Source: Cupriavidus laharis
GTDB lineage: Bacteria > Pseudomonadota > Gammaproteobacteria > Burkholderiales > Burkholderiaceae
Reading direction: 5' to 3'
Length of the DNA stretch: 64,000 nt
Assembly: GCF_914271435.1 (NCBI RefSeq)
Contig: NZ_CAJZAI010000003.1
Coordinates: forward strand, 62,001-126,000
How positions within the stretch are numbered: position 1 is the first letter of the stretch; each line of letters starts with the position of its first letter. A program made the translations under genes and the position numbers. The notes below the pieces were generated by a model, which ran no database searches, was not told where the DNA came from, and saw nothing but the letters and a program-made list of their open reading frames with translations. Below, piece by piece: positions 17,845 to 26,474 of the stretch.

Positions 17845-19005
17845 TTCCGACAGGCGGACCGGCGAGATCTTGCCGTTCTGCACCCAGCCCACCACCGTGT
17901 CGGCAACCGACCCGCCCTTGGCATCGATGCCATCCACCTCGTTCGGGTTGACGTCCTTCGGCAGCGCCTTGACGGCGTCCGGCATCTTCGCGCGGATGGC
18001 GGCGGCGTCGCTGGTGGTGCCGGCCAGCTTCATCGCGCCGGCCAGCGCATACACCATGGTGTAGTTGAGCGACATCTCGGTCGTGGCGTCGCGTCCGTCA
18101 TGCAGCTTCTTGTACTTGGCATTGAAGTTCTGCGCGGCCGGGCGGCCGTCATTGACCAGCGGCAGCACGCCGATCGAGCCCTCCAGCATGCCCATGCCGT
18201 TGGTGACCTTGGCCATCTCGTCCATCTTGGCCTGGTCCATGATGATGAAGCCGCCCTTGAAGCCGAGTTCACGCGCCTGTTTCACCACCAGTGCGGTCGG
18301 CTCGGACGGGCCCCCGACGAACATCACGTCCGGCTTGTCGGTGATGGCACGCGACACGCCGCTGTAGAAGTCGGTGGCCTTGGTATAGGACATCGGGTTG
18401 TTGCCGACGACCTTGCCGCCCGCGCCTTCCCATGCCGGAACGAAGGCCTGCACCCAGGCCTTGGCGTAGTCGTGGTCCGCCGGCGCCAGCGCCACGTTCT
18501 TGCCGTAGCGCTTCATCTGCGCCTTGACGAAGGGCTCGATGTAGCCGGTGTACGCGGGCGGGATGCGGATGGTCAGTTTGTTGCCGGCATCGGTGATGCG
18601 CGGCACGCTCGAATAGGCCATGACCAGGAACTTCTCCTGCTCGTTGAAGGCCTGCAGCGCGAAGATGCCGCCCGAGTGCGGCACGAACACGGCCGGCGTC
18701 TTGTGCTGCTGCACCAGGCGGCGCGCGTTGATGGCGGCCTCGGCGGGCGAGTACTTGTCGTCGAGTGCCACCACTTCCAGCTTCACCTTCTTGCCCTTGA
18801 CCTCCAGGCCGGCGGCGTTGATCTCGTCCACGGCCATCTGCACGCCGGACAGCACGTTCTTGCCGTACAGCGCGGCGCCGCCCGACAGCGGGCCGGTGTA
18901 GCCGATCTTGACGACCTCCTGGGCCAGTGCGGCGCCAGAGGCCAGCATGGCGGCAACGGCGGTGGCGGCCAGCGGGAAGATGCGGCGGAAGGTCCTGTTC
19001 TGCAT
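17833..19005 (-). CDS. livK: Branched-chain-amino-acid-type ABC transporter substrate-binding protein
   Basis: A 390-residue periplasmic type I binding protein. The signal peptide ends at ASGAALA-QEVVK, and the mature part opens with KIGYTGPLSGGAALYGKN, typical of the LivK/HAAT family. It delivers ligand to LivHM. It is the last gene of livH-M-G-F-K, 59 bases after livF, and is followed by the stop-codon repeat and a strong terminator. Receptors of this family bind amino acids but also aromatic or aliphatic acids, amides and urea; the ligand cannot be read from the sequence. Confidence 0.9.
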   Translation of the reverse strand: MQNRTFRRIFPLAATAVAAMLASGAALAQEVVKIGYTGPLSGGAALYGKNVLSGVQMAVDEINAAGLEVKGKKVKLEVVALDDKYSPAEAAINARRLVQQHKTPAVFVPHSGGIFALQAFNEQEKFLVMAYSSVPRITDAGNKLTIRIPPAYTGYIEPFVKAQMKRYGKNVALAPADHDYAKAWVQAFVPAWEGAGGKVVGNNPMSYTKATDFYSGVSRAITDKPDVMFVGGPSEPTALVVKQARELGFKGGFIIMDQAKMDEMAKVTNGMGMLEGSIGVLPLVNDGRPAAQNFNAKYKKLHDGRDATTEMSLNYTMVYALAGAMKLAGTTSDAAAIRAKMPDAVKALPKDVNPNEVDGIDAKGGSVADTVVGWVQNGKISPVRLSELAK

Positions 19006-19064
19006 GTCTGTCTCCTCTTTGGATTTCTACAGCGCTTGTCTTGCTTCGTAGGAAAGACGGCTGA

Positions 19065-19772
19065 CTAGCCGCCGATATAAGCCTTTCGGATGCCCTCATC
19101 CTTGAGCAGCGAATCGCGGTCGCCTTCCATCACGATGCGTCCGCCTTCGATCACGTAGGCCCGATGGGCGATGCCGAGTGCCGCGTATGCGTTCTGTTCC
19201 GCCAGCAACACCGTTGTCCCCGCGCGGTTGATACGCTGAATGATCTCGAACATCTGCTTGACCACCAGTGGCGCCAGCCCCAGCGAAGGCTCGTCGAGCA
19301 GCAGCGCGCGCGGGCGGCTCATCAGCGCGCGGCCCAGCGCCACCATCTGCTGCTGTCCGCCGGACAGCGAACCCGCGGGGTCGTCCTTCTTCTGGCGCAG
19401 GATGGGGAACATCTCGTACACCTCTTCGAGCGTCTTGCGCATGCCGGCCGAATCGCGGCGGTGCACGTAGGCGCCCAGCGTCAGGTTCTTCTCCACGCTC
19501 ATGGCCGGGAAGAGCTTGCGGCCTTCCGGGCAATGCACGAGCCCGGCCTGCACGATCTGCGACGGCTTCATGCCCGACAGCTCGCGGCCATCGAAGCGCA
19601 TGCTGCCGCCGCTGATGCGGTGGATCGCGCTCATCGCCAGGAAGATCGAACTCTTGCCGGCACCGTTGGCGCCGAGCAGCACCACCAGTTCGCCGGCACC
19701 GGCATGCAGGGTGATGTTGTCCAGGGCGCGGAAGCTGCCGTACGACAGCGAGACGCGTTCAAGCTGCAACAT
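19065..19772 (-). CDS. livF: ABC transporter ATP-binding protein LivF
   Basis: A 235-residue ATPase with Walker [10 protein letters not shown] near residue 35, a canonical signature LSGGQQQMV, Walker [15 protein letters not shown] and the switch histidine region [13 protein letters not shown]. It pairs with LivG to energise LivHM on the inner face of the membrane. I start at 19772 (MLQLERVSL), which overlaps the end of livG by 14 bases; an in-frame ATG at 19802 would add ten residues not typical of the family. Confidence 0.92.
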   Translation of the reverse strand: MLQLERVSLSYGSFRALDNITLHAGAGELVVLLGANGAGKSSIFLAMSAIHRISGGSMRFDGRELSGMKPSQIVQAGLVHCPEGRKLFPAMSVEKNLTLGAYVHRRDSAGMRKTLEEVYEMFPILRQKKDDPAGSLSGGQQQMVALGRALMSRPRALLLDEPSLGLAPLVVKQMFEIIQRINRAGTTVLLAEQNAYAALGIAHRAYVIEGGRIVMEGDRDSLLKDEGIRKAYIGG

Positions 19773-20523
19773 GGTCGGCTCCCAGGTAGGCTTCGATGAC
19801 ATGCGGATCCTGCTGGATCTGTGCGGGCGTGCCTTCGGCGATCTTCTCGCCGTAGTTCAGCACCATGATCTTGTCGGCCAGGCGCATGATCATGTCCATC
19901 TTGTGTTCGATCAGGCAGACCGTCTTGCCGTGGCGGACCATCTTGCGGATCAGTTCGGCCAGACCCACGGTTTCCTCCGGATTGACCCCGCCGGCGGGCT
20001 CATCGAGCAGCAGCAGTTCCGGGTCGGTCGCCAGCGCCAGGGCAAACGCCACGCGCTTGCGCGCTTCCTGCGTGATGTCGGCGGCGATCTCGTGGGCCAG
20101 GTGTGTGAGGCCGACGAAGTCGAGCGCGGCCTCGGCCTTCTCGCGGCACAGGCGCTCTTCCTCGCGCAGGCGGCGCGTGTTGAACAGCACGTCGCCGAGG
20201 CCCGAGCGCGTGCGCAGGCGGTGGCCGACGATCAGGTTGTCCAGCACCGTGGCGCGGTCGAACAGCGCGGTGGCCTGGAACGTGCGCGCTACGCCGAGCC
20301 GCGCGATCTGGTCGGCGCGCAGGCCGGCCACGTCCTGGCCCTTGAACAGAACCTGGCCGGAACTCGGTGCATGGGTGCCGGCGATCAGGTTGAAGAACGT
20401 GGTCTTGCCTGCACCGTTGGGGCCGATGATGGCGTTGATATGTCCTTGCTCGAAGGTCACGGAGACATCATTGACCGCGGTCAGGCCGCCAAATTTCTTC
20501 GTCAGGTTGCGGATCTCAAGCAT
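19759..20523 (-). CDS. livG: ABC transporter ATP-binding protein LivG, unusual signature motif
   Basis: A 254-residue ATPase with Walker [12 protein letters not shown], Walker [17 protein letters not shown] and the LivG-type ending VIEAYLGA. The ABC signature, LSYGQQ or similar in most LivG proteins, reads ITQEARKR here, so the SxGQ core is missing although the following [16 protein letters not shown] is normal. The partner LivF has a canonical signature, so one of the two ATP sites of the heterodimer may be degenerate. It overlaps livM by 8 bases and livF by 14, indicating translational coupling. Confidence 0.9.
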   Translation of the reverse strand: MLEIRNLTKKFGGLTAVNDVSVTFEQGHINAIIGPNGAGKTTFFNLIAGTHAPSSGQVLFKGQDVAGLRADQIARLGVARTFQATALFDRATVLDNLIVGHRLRTRSGLGDVLFNTRRLREEERLCREKAEAALDFVGLTHLAHEIAADITQEARKRVAFALALATDPELLLLDEPAGGVNPEETVGLAELIRKMVRHGKTVCLIEHKMDMIMRLADKIMVLNYGEKIAEGTPAQIQQDPHVIEAYLGADHVAA

Positions 20524-21541
20524 GGTCGGCTCCGGCGCGAGTGGCTACAGGGGCGGCAGGGGATGCGGCGGGCTGGCGGTTGCCGCGGCGCGCAGCAGCA
20601 GCCTTGCGCGCCTGCTTCTTCAGCCAGGAGCCGACGATGCCGTCCGGGAAGAAGATGATCAGCAGGATCAGCACCGGGCCGAACACCAGCATGCGGTAGT
20701 CCTGCAGGAACTGCAGCGTCTGCGTGACCCATGGCACCAGCACCGCGCCCAGGAGCGGCCCGAACAGCGTGCCGGTGCCGCCGACCAGCATCGCCATCAC
20801 CATGTCGAAGGTCAGGTCGGTGCGTGCGATGTCAGGGCCGAGGAAGCGCACCTGGCCTGCATAGAGCGCGCCGGCAAAGCCCGCGTAGCCGACCGACAGC
20901 ACGAACGACAGCACCTTGGTGCGCATCAGGTTGATGCCCAGCGCTTCGGCCAGCGCGTCGCTGTTGCGCACGGCCATGAAGCTGCGGCCCAGCAGCGAGG
21001 TGACGATGCGGTGCATCAGGAAGGTGCCCACCGCCAGGAAGGCCAGCACCAGGTAGTACTGTGCCGGCACGCTGTCGAAAGCGACGGGGCCGATCGCGGC
21101 CGGCACCGGGATGCCGATCAGGCCCACCGTGCCGTGCGTCAGGCTTTCCCACTTTTCGATCAGCAGGTAGATGATGTAGCCGATGCACATCGTGAAGATC
21201 GAGAAGTAGTGGCCCTTCAGGCGTAGCGACACCAGGCCCACGAAGTAGCCGACCACCATGCACACCACGCCCGACAGCGCGAAGGCCAGCCAGAACGGCA
21301 CCTGATGGTCCACGGTCAGGATGCCCAGCGTGTACGCGCCGATGGCCATGAAGCCGCCGTGTGCAAGATTGAGCTGGCCGGTGTAGCCCGTAATCAGGTT
21401 CAGGCCCAGCGTGGCGATGGCGTAGATGAACGCGAGCGTCATCACGGTCAGGTAGTAGCTGTTGGGGGTGATCAGCGGAAACGCGATCGCCATTGCCAGC
21501 AGCAGGATCCAGCCGGTCTTTCCTTGCAGTGCTTTCAACAT
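20516..21541 (-). CDS. livM: ABC transporter permease LivM
   Basis: A 341-residue membrane protein with about 9-10 hydrophobic helices, the LivM motif GLNLITGYTGQLNLAHGGFM near residue 47 and the EAA-like loop GRSFMAVRNSDALAEALGIN. The C-terminal 35 residues are hydrophilic, Ala/Pro/Arg-rich. It forms the import channel with LivH. It starts 10 bases after livH and overlaps livG. Confidence 0.92.
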   Translation of the reverse strand: MLKALQGKTGWILLLAMAIAFPLITPNSYYLTVMTLAFIYAIATLGLNLITGYTGQLNLAHGGFMAIGAYTLGILTVDHQVPFWLAFALSGVVCMVVGYFVGLVSLRLKGHYFSIFTMCIGYIIYLLIEKWESLTHGTVGLIGIPVPAAIGPVAFDSVPAQYYLVLAFLAVGTFLMHRIVTSLLGRSFMAVRNSDALAEALGINLMRTKVLSFVLSVGYAGFAGALYAGQVRFLGPDIARTDLTFDMVMAMLVGGTGTLFGPLLGAVLVPWVTQTLQFLQDYRMLVFGPVLILLIIFFPDGIVGSWLKKQARKAAAARRGNRQPAASPAAPVATRAGADHA

Positions 21542-21551
21542 GCCGTACTCC

Positions 21552-22415
21552 TCAGGCCGCCTTGCCGGCGAACAGGCCTTGTGGCCGGATCGACAGGATC
21601 ACCACCAGCAGCACGAAGGCGATGATGTCCTTGTAGTCGGTGGAAACGTAGAAGCCGCCGAAGCTCTCGGCCATGCCGATGATCAGCCCGCCGGCAATGG
21701 CCCCCGGAATGCTGCCCATGCCGCCGAGGATGATGATGACGAAGGCCTTGGTGATGACCAGGTTGCCCATGCTCGGGTAGACCAGGTTGATCGGCGCGTA
21801 GAGCGTGGCGGCGATGGCGGCCAGCGCACCCGAGATGGCAAAGACCAGCAGCGTCACGCGCGTGGCGTCGATGCCAACCAGCGCGGCGCCTTCGCGGTTC
21901 TGTGCCATGGCCATGATGGTGGCACCGGTCATGGTGCGCGTGAGGAACACGTGCAGCAGCACCATCAGCGCGAATGCCGCGGCGATGATCAGCAGGCGCT
22001 GCAGCGGGGCGGTCAGGCCGAACAGGTCGACCACCTGGCCGTAGGGCGTCGGCATGCGGTGGAAGTCCGCGCCCCACAGCGCCTGCGCGCCGGCCTCCAG
22101 GAACAGCAGGATGCCGATGGCCGCGATCATGTCGTGCAGCTCGGGCGCGTTGCGCAGCGGGTGGAACACCAGCCGGTCGGCCAGCATCGACAGCATTGCG
22201 ACGACGACGGCCGCGCCCAGCATCGCCAGCCAGTAGTTCACGCCGAACGATGTCATCAGGAAGTACGAGACGTAGGCGCCGGCCATGTAGAACGCGCCGT
22301 GCGCGAAGTTCGGCACGTGCAGGATGCCGTAGACCAGCGTCAGGCCAAGGGCCACCAGGCTGTACACGCCGCCCAGCGTCAGGCCGTTCAGGATCTGTTG
22401 AAGGAACAATGCCAC
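21552..22415 (-). CDS. livH: ABC transporter permease LivH
   Basis: A 287-residue permease, the first clear gene of the liv operon. LQQILNGLTLGGVYSLVALG at the N-terminus and NREGAALVGIDATRV (the EAA loop) are typical LivH features, with about eight hydrophobic segments. The start at 22415 has GAGGTGAG a few bases upstream. The 597-base gap to the divergent IclR gene should hold the operon promoter. Confidence 0.92.
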   Translation of the reverse strand: MALFLQQILNGLTLGGVYSLVALGLTLVYGILHVPNFAHGAFYMAGAYVSYFLMTSFGVNYWLAMLGAAVVVAMLSMLADRLVFHPLRNAPELHDMIAAIGILLFLEAGAQALWGADFHRMPTPYGQVVDLFGLTAPLQRLLIIAAAFALMVLLHVFLTRTMTGATIMAMAQNREGAALVGIDATRVTLLVFAISGALAAIAATLYAPINLVYPSMGNLVITKAFVIIILGGMGSIPGAIAGGLIIGMAESFGGFYVSTDYKDIIAFVLLVVILSIRPQGLFAGKAA

Positions 22416-22518
22416 AGGCTCACCTCGTGCGGTTCACGAAACAGGACACGCGCCGGCCACTAGCGGGCGCGCGGATTCACGGCAGCGGCCGGGGCTGCCG
22501 CGCATGCGGAAGCGGGGA

Positions 22519-22623
22519 TCAGTCGAGGGTCTGGGCCGCGGCAACCGGTGCCGGGTCCTGGGCGGCGCGGCGCGCCGGTCGAGCGTCGTGTTCGCGGACG
22601 GGTGCGTACTGCTGGTGTTGCAT
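22519..22623 (-). CDS. Possible 34-residue leader ORF upstream of livH
   Basis: An ATG at 22623 is preceded at good spacing by AGGAG and opens a 34-codon frame (MQHQQYAPVREHDARPARR...) that ends 103 bases before livH, on the same strand. The peptide is polar and has no recognisable family. The strong ribosome-binding site is the only support; a leader peptide or a remnant are both possible. Confidence 0.3.
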   Translation of the reverse strand: MQHQQYAPVREHDARPARRAAQDPAPVAAAQTLD

Positions 22624-22794
22624 GGTTCGTCTCCTATGCGATGCGGTCTGCGCTGTTGCGCCGCGGTGCCGGTCGTGGCCGGCGACGCCGTTGCGGGGAA
22701 GGGTGATTTTTCCCGCACGGTCGTTCGTTTTCATCGACTTTTGCATAGGGCCGAAGGGCCAGTCAAGGAAACCCGCCCGGTATTCCGCAGAGCG

Positions 22795-22959
22795 AAATAG
22801 TCGGGCGCCATGGGATCCGTGGAGGGCACCGGGTCTAGAGGTAATCCCTGACCGGCATGCACGGCACGGGATGCATGCACCACTCTGATGCGATCACAGG
22901 GACGGGCACACACCATCCATGGCGCCTATGACCCCTATGTTTTCGCTAAATAGTCGGGC
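22795..22959. promoter_or_regulatory. 12-bp direct repeat in the livH/IclR divergent region
   Basis: AAATAGTCGGGC occurs at 22795-22806 and again at 22948-22959, the second copy 53 bases before the IclR start. Each follows a GCGA/CGCT element (AGCGAAATAG, TCGCTAAATAG). They are candidate binding sites for the divergent regulator. I see no other clear feature in 22416-23012 beyond the small ORF. Confidence 0.35.
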
Positions 22960-23012
22960 CCGGCTGGCGCGGGAACTGGTATCTAGTCAGGCAGGACAAC
23001 CCCCAGCCTTGC

Positions 23013-23924
23013 ATGAAGCGCTCGACTTCCATCCCGGCACCGCCGCCCGATGCCGCCCACGTGATGCCGGCCATGCCCTGTCGCGCCGCGGAACCGGCGG
23101 AGGACCGCAACTTCGTCACCGCGCTCGCGCGCGGCATGGAGTTGCTGCGCGCGTTCGGCCCCCATGACGACTACCTGGGCAATGCCGAGCTGTCCCGCCG
23201 CACCGGCATTCCGCGGCCCACCGTGTCGCGCCTGACCTATACGCTGGCCTCGCTGGGCTACCTCGCCTACATCGAATCGATGGAGAAGTACCGGCTCGGG
23301 CAGGGCGCGATGGTGCTGGGGCATCGCTACATTTCCGGCGCGGGCATCCGCGAGATTGCGCAACCGCTGATGCAGTCGCTTGCGTTCGCCACCGACTGTA
23401 CCGTCGCGCTGGCCATGCCCGACCGCCATGCGATGGTCTACCTGGAATCGTGCCAGCCGCGTGGCGCGCTCGTGATCCGGCTCACGCCGGGCGCGCGGCT
23501 GCCGATGGCGACATCGGCCATGGGGCGCGCCTGGCTGGCGGGGCTGGACAGCGCGCACCGCGAAGCCGCGCTGGCCGAACTGGAGCGCCACTACGGCACC
23601 CGCTGGGCGCCGGTGCGCAGCAAGATCGAGCGTGCGCTGCGCGACCATGCGCGGCGCGGCTTCTGCCTGGCCCATGCCGAGTGGGACCGCACGGTCAGCG
23701 GTGCCGCGGCGCCGCTGCGGCTCGAAGGCAGCGGCGAGGTGCTGGCGCTGAACATCGGCGGCGCCGCGACGCGGCTGTCGCCCGAAATCCTGGAAAGTAA
23801 CCTGGGCCCGCGTATCCGCGAACTGGCGCAGACGCTCCAGGCGCGGCTGTGGCAGGCCGGTGCCGGGCGGCAAGGACCGACACGTACGGCGTCGGCACCG
23901 GCTGACGCGCGTGAAGCAAACTGA
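23013..23924 (+). CDS. IclR family transcriptional regulator
   Basis: A 303-residue regulator: a low-complexity N-terminal 30 residues, a winged helix-turn-helix (about 35-100; NAELSRRTGIPRPTVSRLTYTL), then the IclR effector domain (about 110-280; ATSAMGRAWLAG and RDHARRGFCLAHAEWD). IclR proteins control catabolic operons in response to small acids or aromatics. It is divergent from livH and 25 bases ahead of an SDR gene, so it most likely controls both the importer and the dehydrogenase. The start follows no strong ribosome-binding site and may be a little downstream. Confidence 0.88.
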   Translation: MKRSTSIPAPPPDAAHVMPAMPCRAAEPAEDRNFVTALARGMELLRAFGPHDDYLGNAELSRRTGIPRPTVSRLTYTLASLGYLAYIESMEKYRLGQGAMVLGHRYISGAGIREIAQPLMQSLAFATDCTVALAMPDRHAMVYLESCQPRGALVIRLTPGARLPMATSAMGRAWLAGLDSAHREAALAELERHYGTRWAPVRSKIERALRDHARRGFCLAHAEWDRTVSGAAAPLRLEGSGEVLALNIGGAATRLSPEILESNLGPRIRELAQTLQARLWQAGAGRQGPTRTASAPADAREAN

Positions 23925-23949
23925 GCGAACAGAGAAGAGGAGACAACGC

Positions 23950-24762
23950 ATGCAAGTCAAAGACAAGACCGTCGTCGTGACCGGCGCCGCCACAGGCATC
24001 GGCCGGGCCCTGGCCCTGGCGTTTGCGCGGGCCGGCGCGCGTGGCGTGGCCATCGCCGATCTGAATGCCGCTGGTGCCGCCGAGGTAGCGGCCGAGACGC
24101 AGGCGGCAGCACCCGGATGCCAGGTGTTCGCGCAGGCCGTGGACGTGTCCGATGCCGCCGCCGTGCAGGCCCTGACCGACGAGGCGACGCGCCGCTTCGG
24201 CCAGGTCGATGTGTTTTGTTCCAACGCCGGCATCATCGTGCGCAAGGGCCTCGATGCCAGCGCCGAAGAGTGGCAGCGTATCTGGGACATCAACGTCATG
24301 GCGCACATCCATGCGGCCAAGGCGGTGATGCCGCAGATGGTGGCGCGCGGCGACGGCTACTTCGTCAATACCGTATCTGCCGCCGGGTTGCTGTCGCAGA
24401 TCGGATCGGCGCCGTATGCGGTGACCAAGCATGCCGCCATTGGCTTTGCGGAATGGCTGTCGATCACCTATGGCGACCGCGGCATCAAGGTCAGCTGCAT
24501 CTGCCCGCAAGGCGTGCAGACCAATATGCTGTTCGGCGAGAAGGGCGAGCGCAAGGGATTCCTGCAGGAAGGTTCCGTCACGCCTGAACATGTTGCCGCC
24601 GCCACGCTCGAAGGCATTGCCGACGAACGCTTCCTGATCCTGCCGCACCCTGAAGTGTTGGAATACTATCGCCGCAAGGGACAGGACTACGACCGCTGGC
24701 TGCGCGGCATGCGTCGCCTGCAGGAGAAGGTCATGCAGGAGTTCGGCGGCATTGCGGTCTAG
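23950..24762 (+). CDS. SDR family NAD(P)-dependent oxidoreductase
   Basis: A 270-residue short-chain dehydrogenase with the cofactor motif TGAATGIG at residues 10-17, SNAG near 92, catalytic Ser in NTVSAAG and the YAVTK (YxxxK) pair. The C-terminal 40 residues (YYRRKGQDYDRWLRGMRRLQ) are longer and more basic than in minimal SDRs. The ATG at 23950 has GAAGAGGAG upstream; a longer frame would overlap the IclR gene. It is probably co-transcribed with the regulator and acts on the compound brought in by the liv transporter. Substrate unknown. Confidence 0.87.
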   Translation: MQVKDKTVVVTGAATGIGRALALAFARAGARGVAIADLNAAGAAEVAAETQAAAPGCQVFAQAVDVSDAAAVQALTDEATRRFGQVDVFCSNAGIIVRKGLDASAEEWQRIWDINVMAHIHAAKAVMPQMVARGDGYFVNTVSAAGLLSQIGSAPYAVTKHAAIGFAEWLSITYGDRGIKVSCICPQGVQTNMLFGEKGERKGFLQEGSVTPEHVAAATLEGIADERFLILPHPEVLEYYRRKGQDYDRWLRGMRRLQEKVMQEFGGIAV

Positions 24763-25573
24763 TTTTCGGGGATTTTCTGATGGGAACAGCCGGGGCTCAC
24801 GCAGGTGTCGGCGCAGCCGGCGGGGCTTTGTCTTGGCAATGACTGTGTCGTCGTTCTTGGCAGGCGTGGCTGTTTCGCCGGCGTAGCCGGCGACCTACTT
24901 CTTGTCCGAGCGACAAGAAGTAGGCAAGAAACGCGTCGCCTGGCGGCTGGCCATCAACGGTGCGCTTCTATAGTTCGAGCGGCGTTGGTTTCGCGATGCT
25001 TGGTTGCCCGTTCGACCCTGCTACGCATAGTGAGTCAGAACCTGTGCCTGACGTGAACCGGCTTTTGTACGATCCCCAAGTTGGACTCGGGTACAGCGTT
25101 CCAATAGCCTCAGTGGTGGGACGCCTACGGCTGCGCTGCGCGCACGTCCAAGTCGGTAGGCGACCGCATCAGTCTCGCTGGCGCCACGAGATCCTCTTCT
25201 TTACCGCGCGCATGGCACATGCGCCAAGCGCTTCGTTACTACGGCGCAGTTCGGGCTAGACCTTCGTGCCCCGACTACTGAATGCGCGCAGCGCAGCCGT
25301 AGGCGTCCATGCGATATCGCTGTTAGCAGGGACCACTCCGTAATCCGGGTTCGCTCGTACGCCCTGTCCCATCCTAATCATCTACGCGGCAGGCAGTCTG
25401 GTTATGCCACTGGACCGTCAGCACGTCGGCCCTTCGTCCACCACGAAAACGCGTTTTTGGTTACTTTGGTCGCGAGACAAAAGTGACTCGCCGGCTACGC
25501 CGGCGAAACAGCCACGCCTGTCAAGAGCGACAACCCAATCATCCCCTCCCCCCCAGCATTCCGCCAGAGAATC
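24763..25573. other. Non-coding block between convergent transcripts
   Basis: No plausible gene is seen in these 811 bases: the short open frames have no recognisable family or ribosome-binding site. The block is instead filled by the inverted-repeat system listed at 24851-25530. Local GC is lower than in the neighbouring genes. Confidence 0.7.
24851..25530. repeat. Nested inverted repeats (REP/MITE-like structure)
   Basis: Outer arms: 24851-24893 matches the reverse complement of 25488-25530 at 41 of 43 positions, with a perfect 33-bp core. Beside each arm, toward the centre, is a hairpin: left CCTACTTCTTGTC (24894-24906) with GACAAGAAGTAGG (24912-24924), perfect; right a 10/12 version near 25459-25487. 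Both hairpins lead inward into an AAGAAACGCG or AAAAACGCG element. Inner arms: 25119-25143 and 25284-25308, a perfect 25 bp. The arms and hairpins look like two inverted copies of a dispersed extragenic repeat. Mobility or function is not known. Confidence 0.85.
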
Positions 25574-26473
25574 CTACTTGAGCGCGCCCACGGTGAAGCC
25601 TGCCACGAAGCGGTCAAGGAACAGGTTGTAGAGCAGGGCCACCGGCACGCTGACGATCAGGCACGCGCCCATCAGCGAGCCCCAGAAGTAGACGTCACCG
25701 CGCACCAGGAAGGTTGGCACGCCCACGCTGACGGTGTACTGCGAAGAGCTGGTGATGAAGGTGAGCGCATAGACGAACTCCTGCATCACTAGCGTCAGCG
25801 TGAAGATGACCACGGTCAGGATGCCCGCGGAGGACAGCGGCACCACCACTTTCAGGAAGGCGCCGAAGCGGCTCAGGCCATCCATCATCGCCGCCTCTTC
25901 GATGTCGCGCGGCACCGCCTTGAAGAATCCCATCATCAGCCAGGTGCAGAACGGCACGGTGAAGCCGGGATACACCAGCACCAGCGACCATAGCGAGTCT
26001 TGCAGCCCGAGCGTGCCGACGATGCGCGAGAACGGGATGAACAGGATCGTCGGCGGAATCAGGTAGGTCAGGAAGATGGCGATCGCCAGTTGCCGGCCGT
26101 GCCTGCCGGACAGGCGCGCCAGGCTGTAGCCGGCCGGCACCGCCAGCGCCAGCGTGATCAGCACGACCAGCACGCCTACCAGCAGCGTATTGAACAGCCA
26201 GCGCAGGTACTGCGTGTCCTGGAACAGTATGCGCAGGTTTTCCAGCGTGGGCGGCTGGTTGAACAGGAAGGGATTGTTGGCGGTGTTGATCAGGTCGTGC
26301 ACGTCCTTGAAGGTGGTCACCAGCATCCAGTAGAACGGGAACGCGCAGAACGCGGCAAAGGTGGCCAGCGTCAGGAAGGCGAGCGCGCGTGCGCCGCGCG
26401 TGCGCCAGCGCGGCCCGAGCCATCTGCTCGGCGCGCCGCCCGGGGCGACGCTGTTGGGAATCAAGGCGGCCAT
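25574..26473 (-). CDS. Carbohydrate-type ABC transporter permease (MalG-like)
   Basis: A 299-residue permease with six hydrophobic helices and the EAA motif region EEAAMMDGLSRFGAFLKVVVPLSS (G at the conserved position), typical of the MalG/UgpE family of the carbohydrate-uptake-1 transporters. It forms the channel with the permease encoded 1 base upstream. It is the last gene of a four-gene operon (binding protein, ATPase, two permeases). Confidence 0.9.
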   Translation of the reverse strand: MAALIPNSVAPGGAPSRWLGPRWRTRGARALAFLTLATFAAFCAFPFYWMLVTTFKDVHDLINTANNPFLFNQPPTLENLRILFQDTQYLRWLFNTLLVGVLVVLITLALAVPAGYSLARLSGRHGRQLAIAIFLTYLIPPTILFIPFSRIVGTLGLQDSLWSLVLVYPGFTVPFCTWLMMGFFKAVPRDIEEAAMMDGLSRFGAFLKVVVPLSSAGILTVVIFTLTLVMQEFVYALTFITSSSQYTVSVGVPTFLVRGDVYFWGSLMGACLIVSVPVALLYNLFLDRFVAGFTVGALK

Positions 26474-26474
26474 G

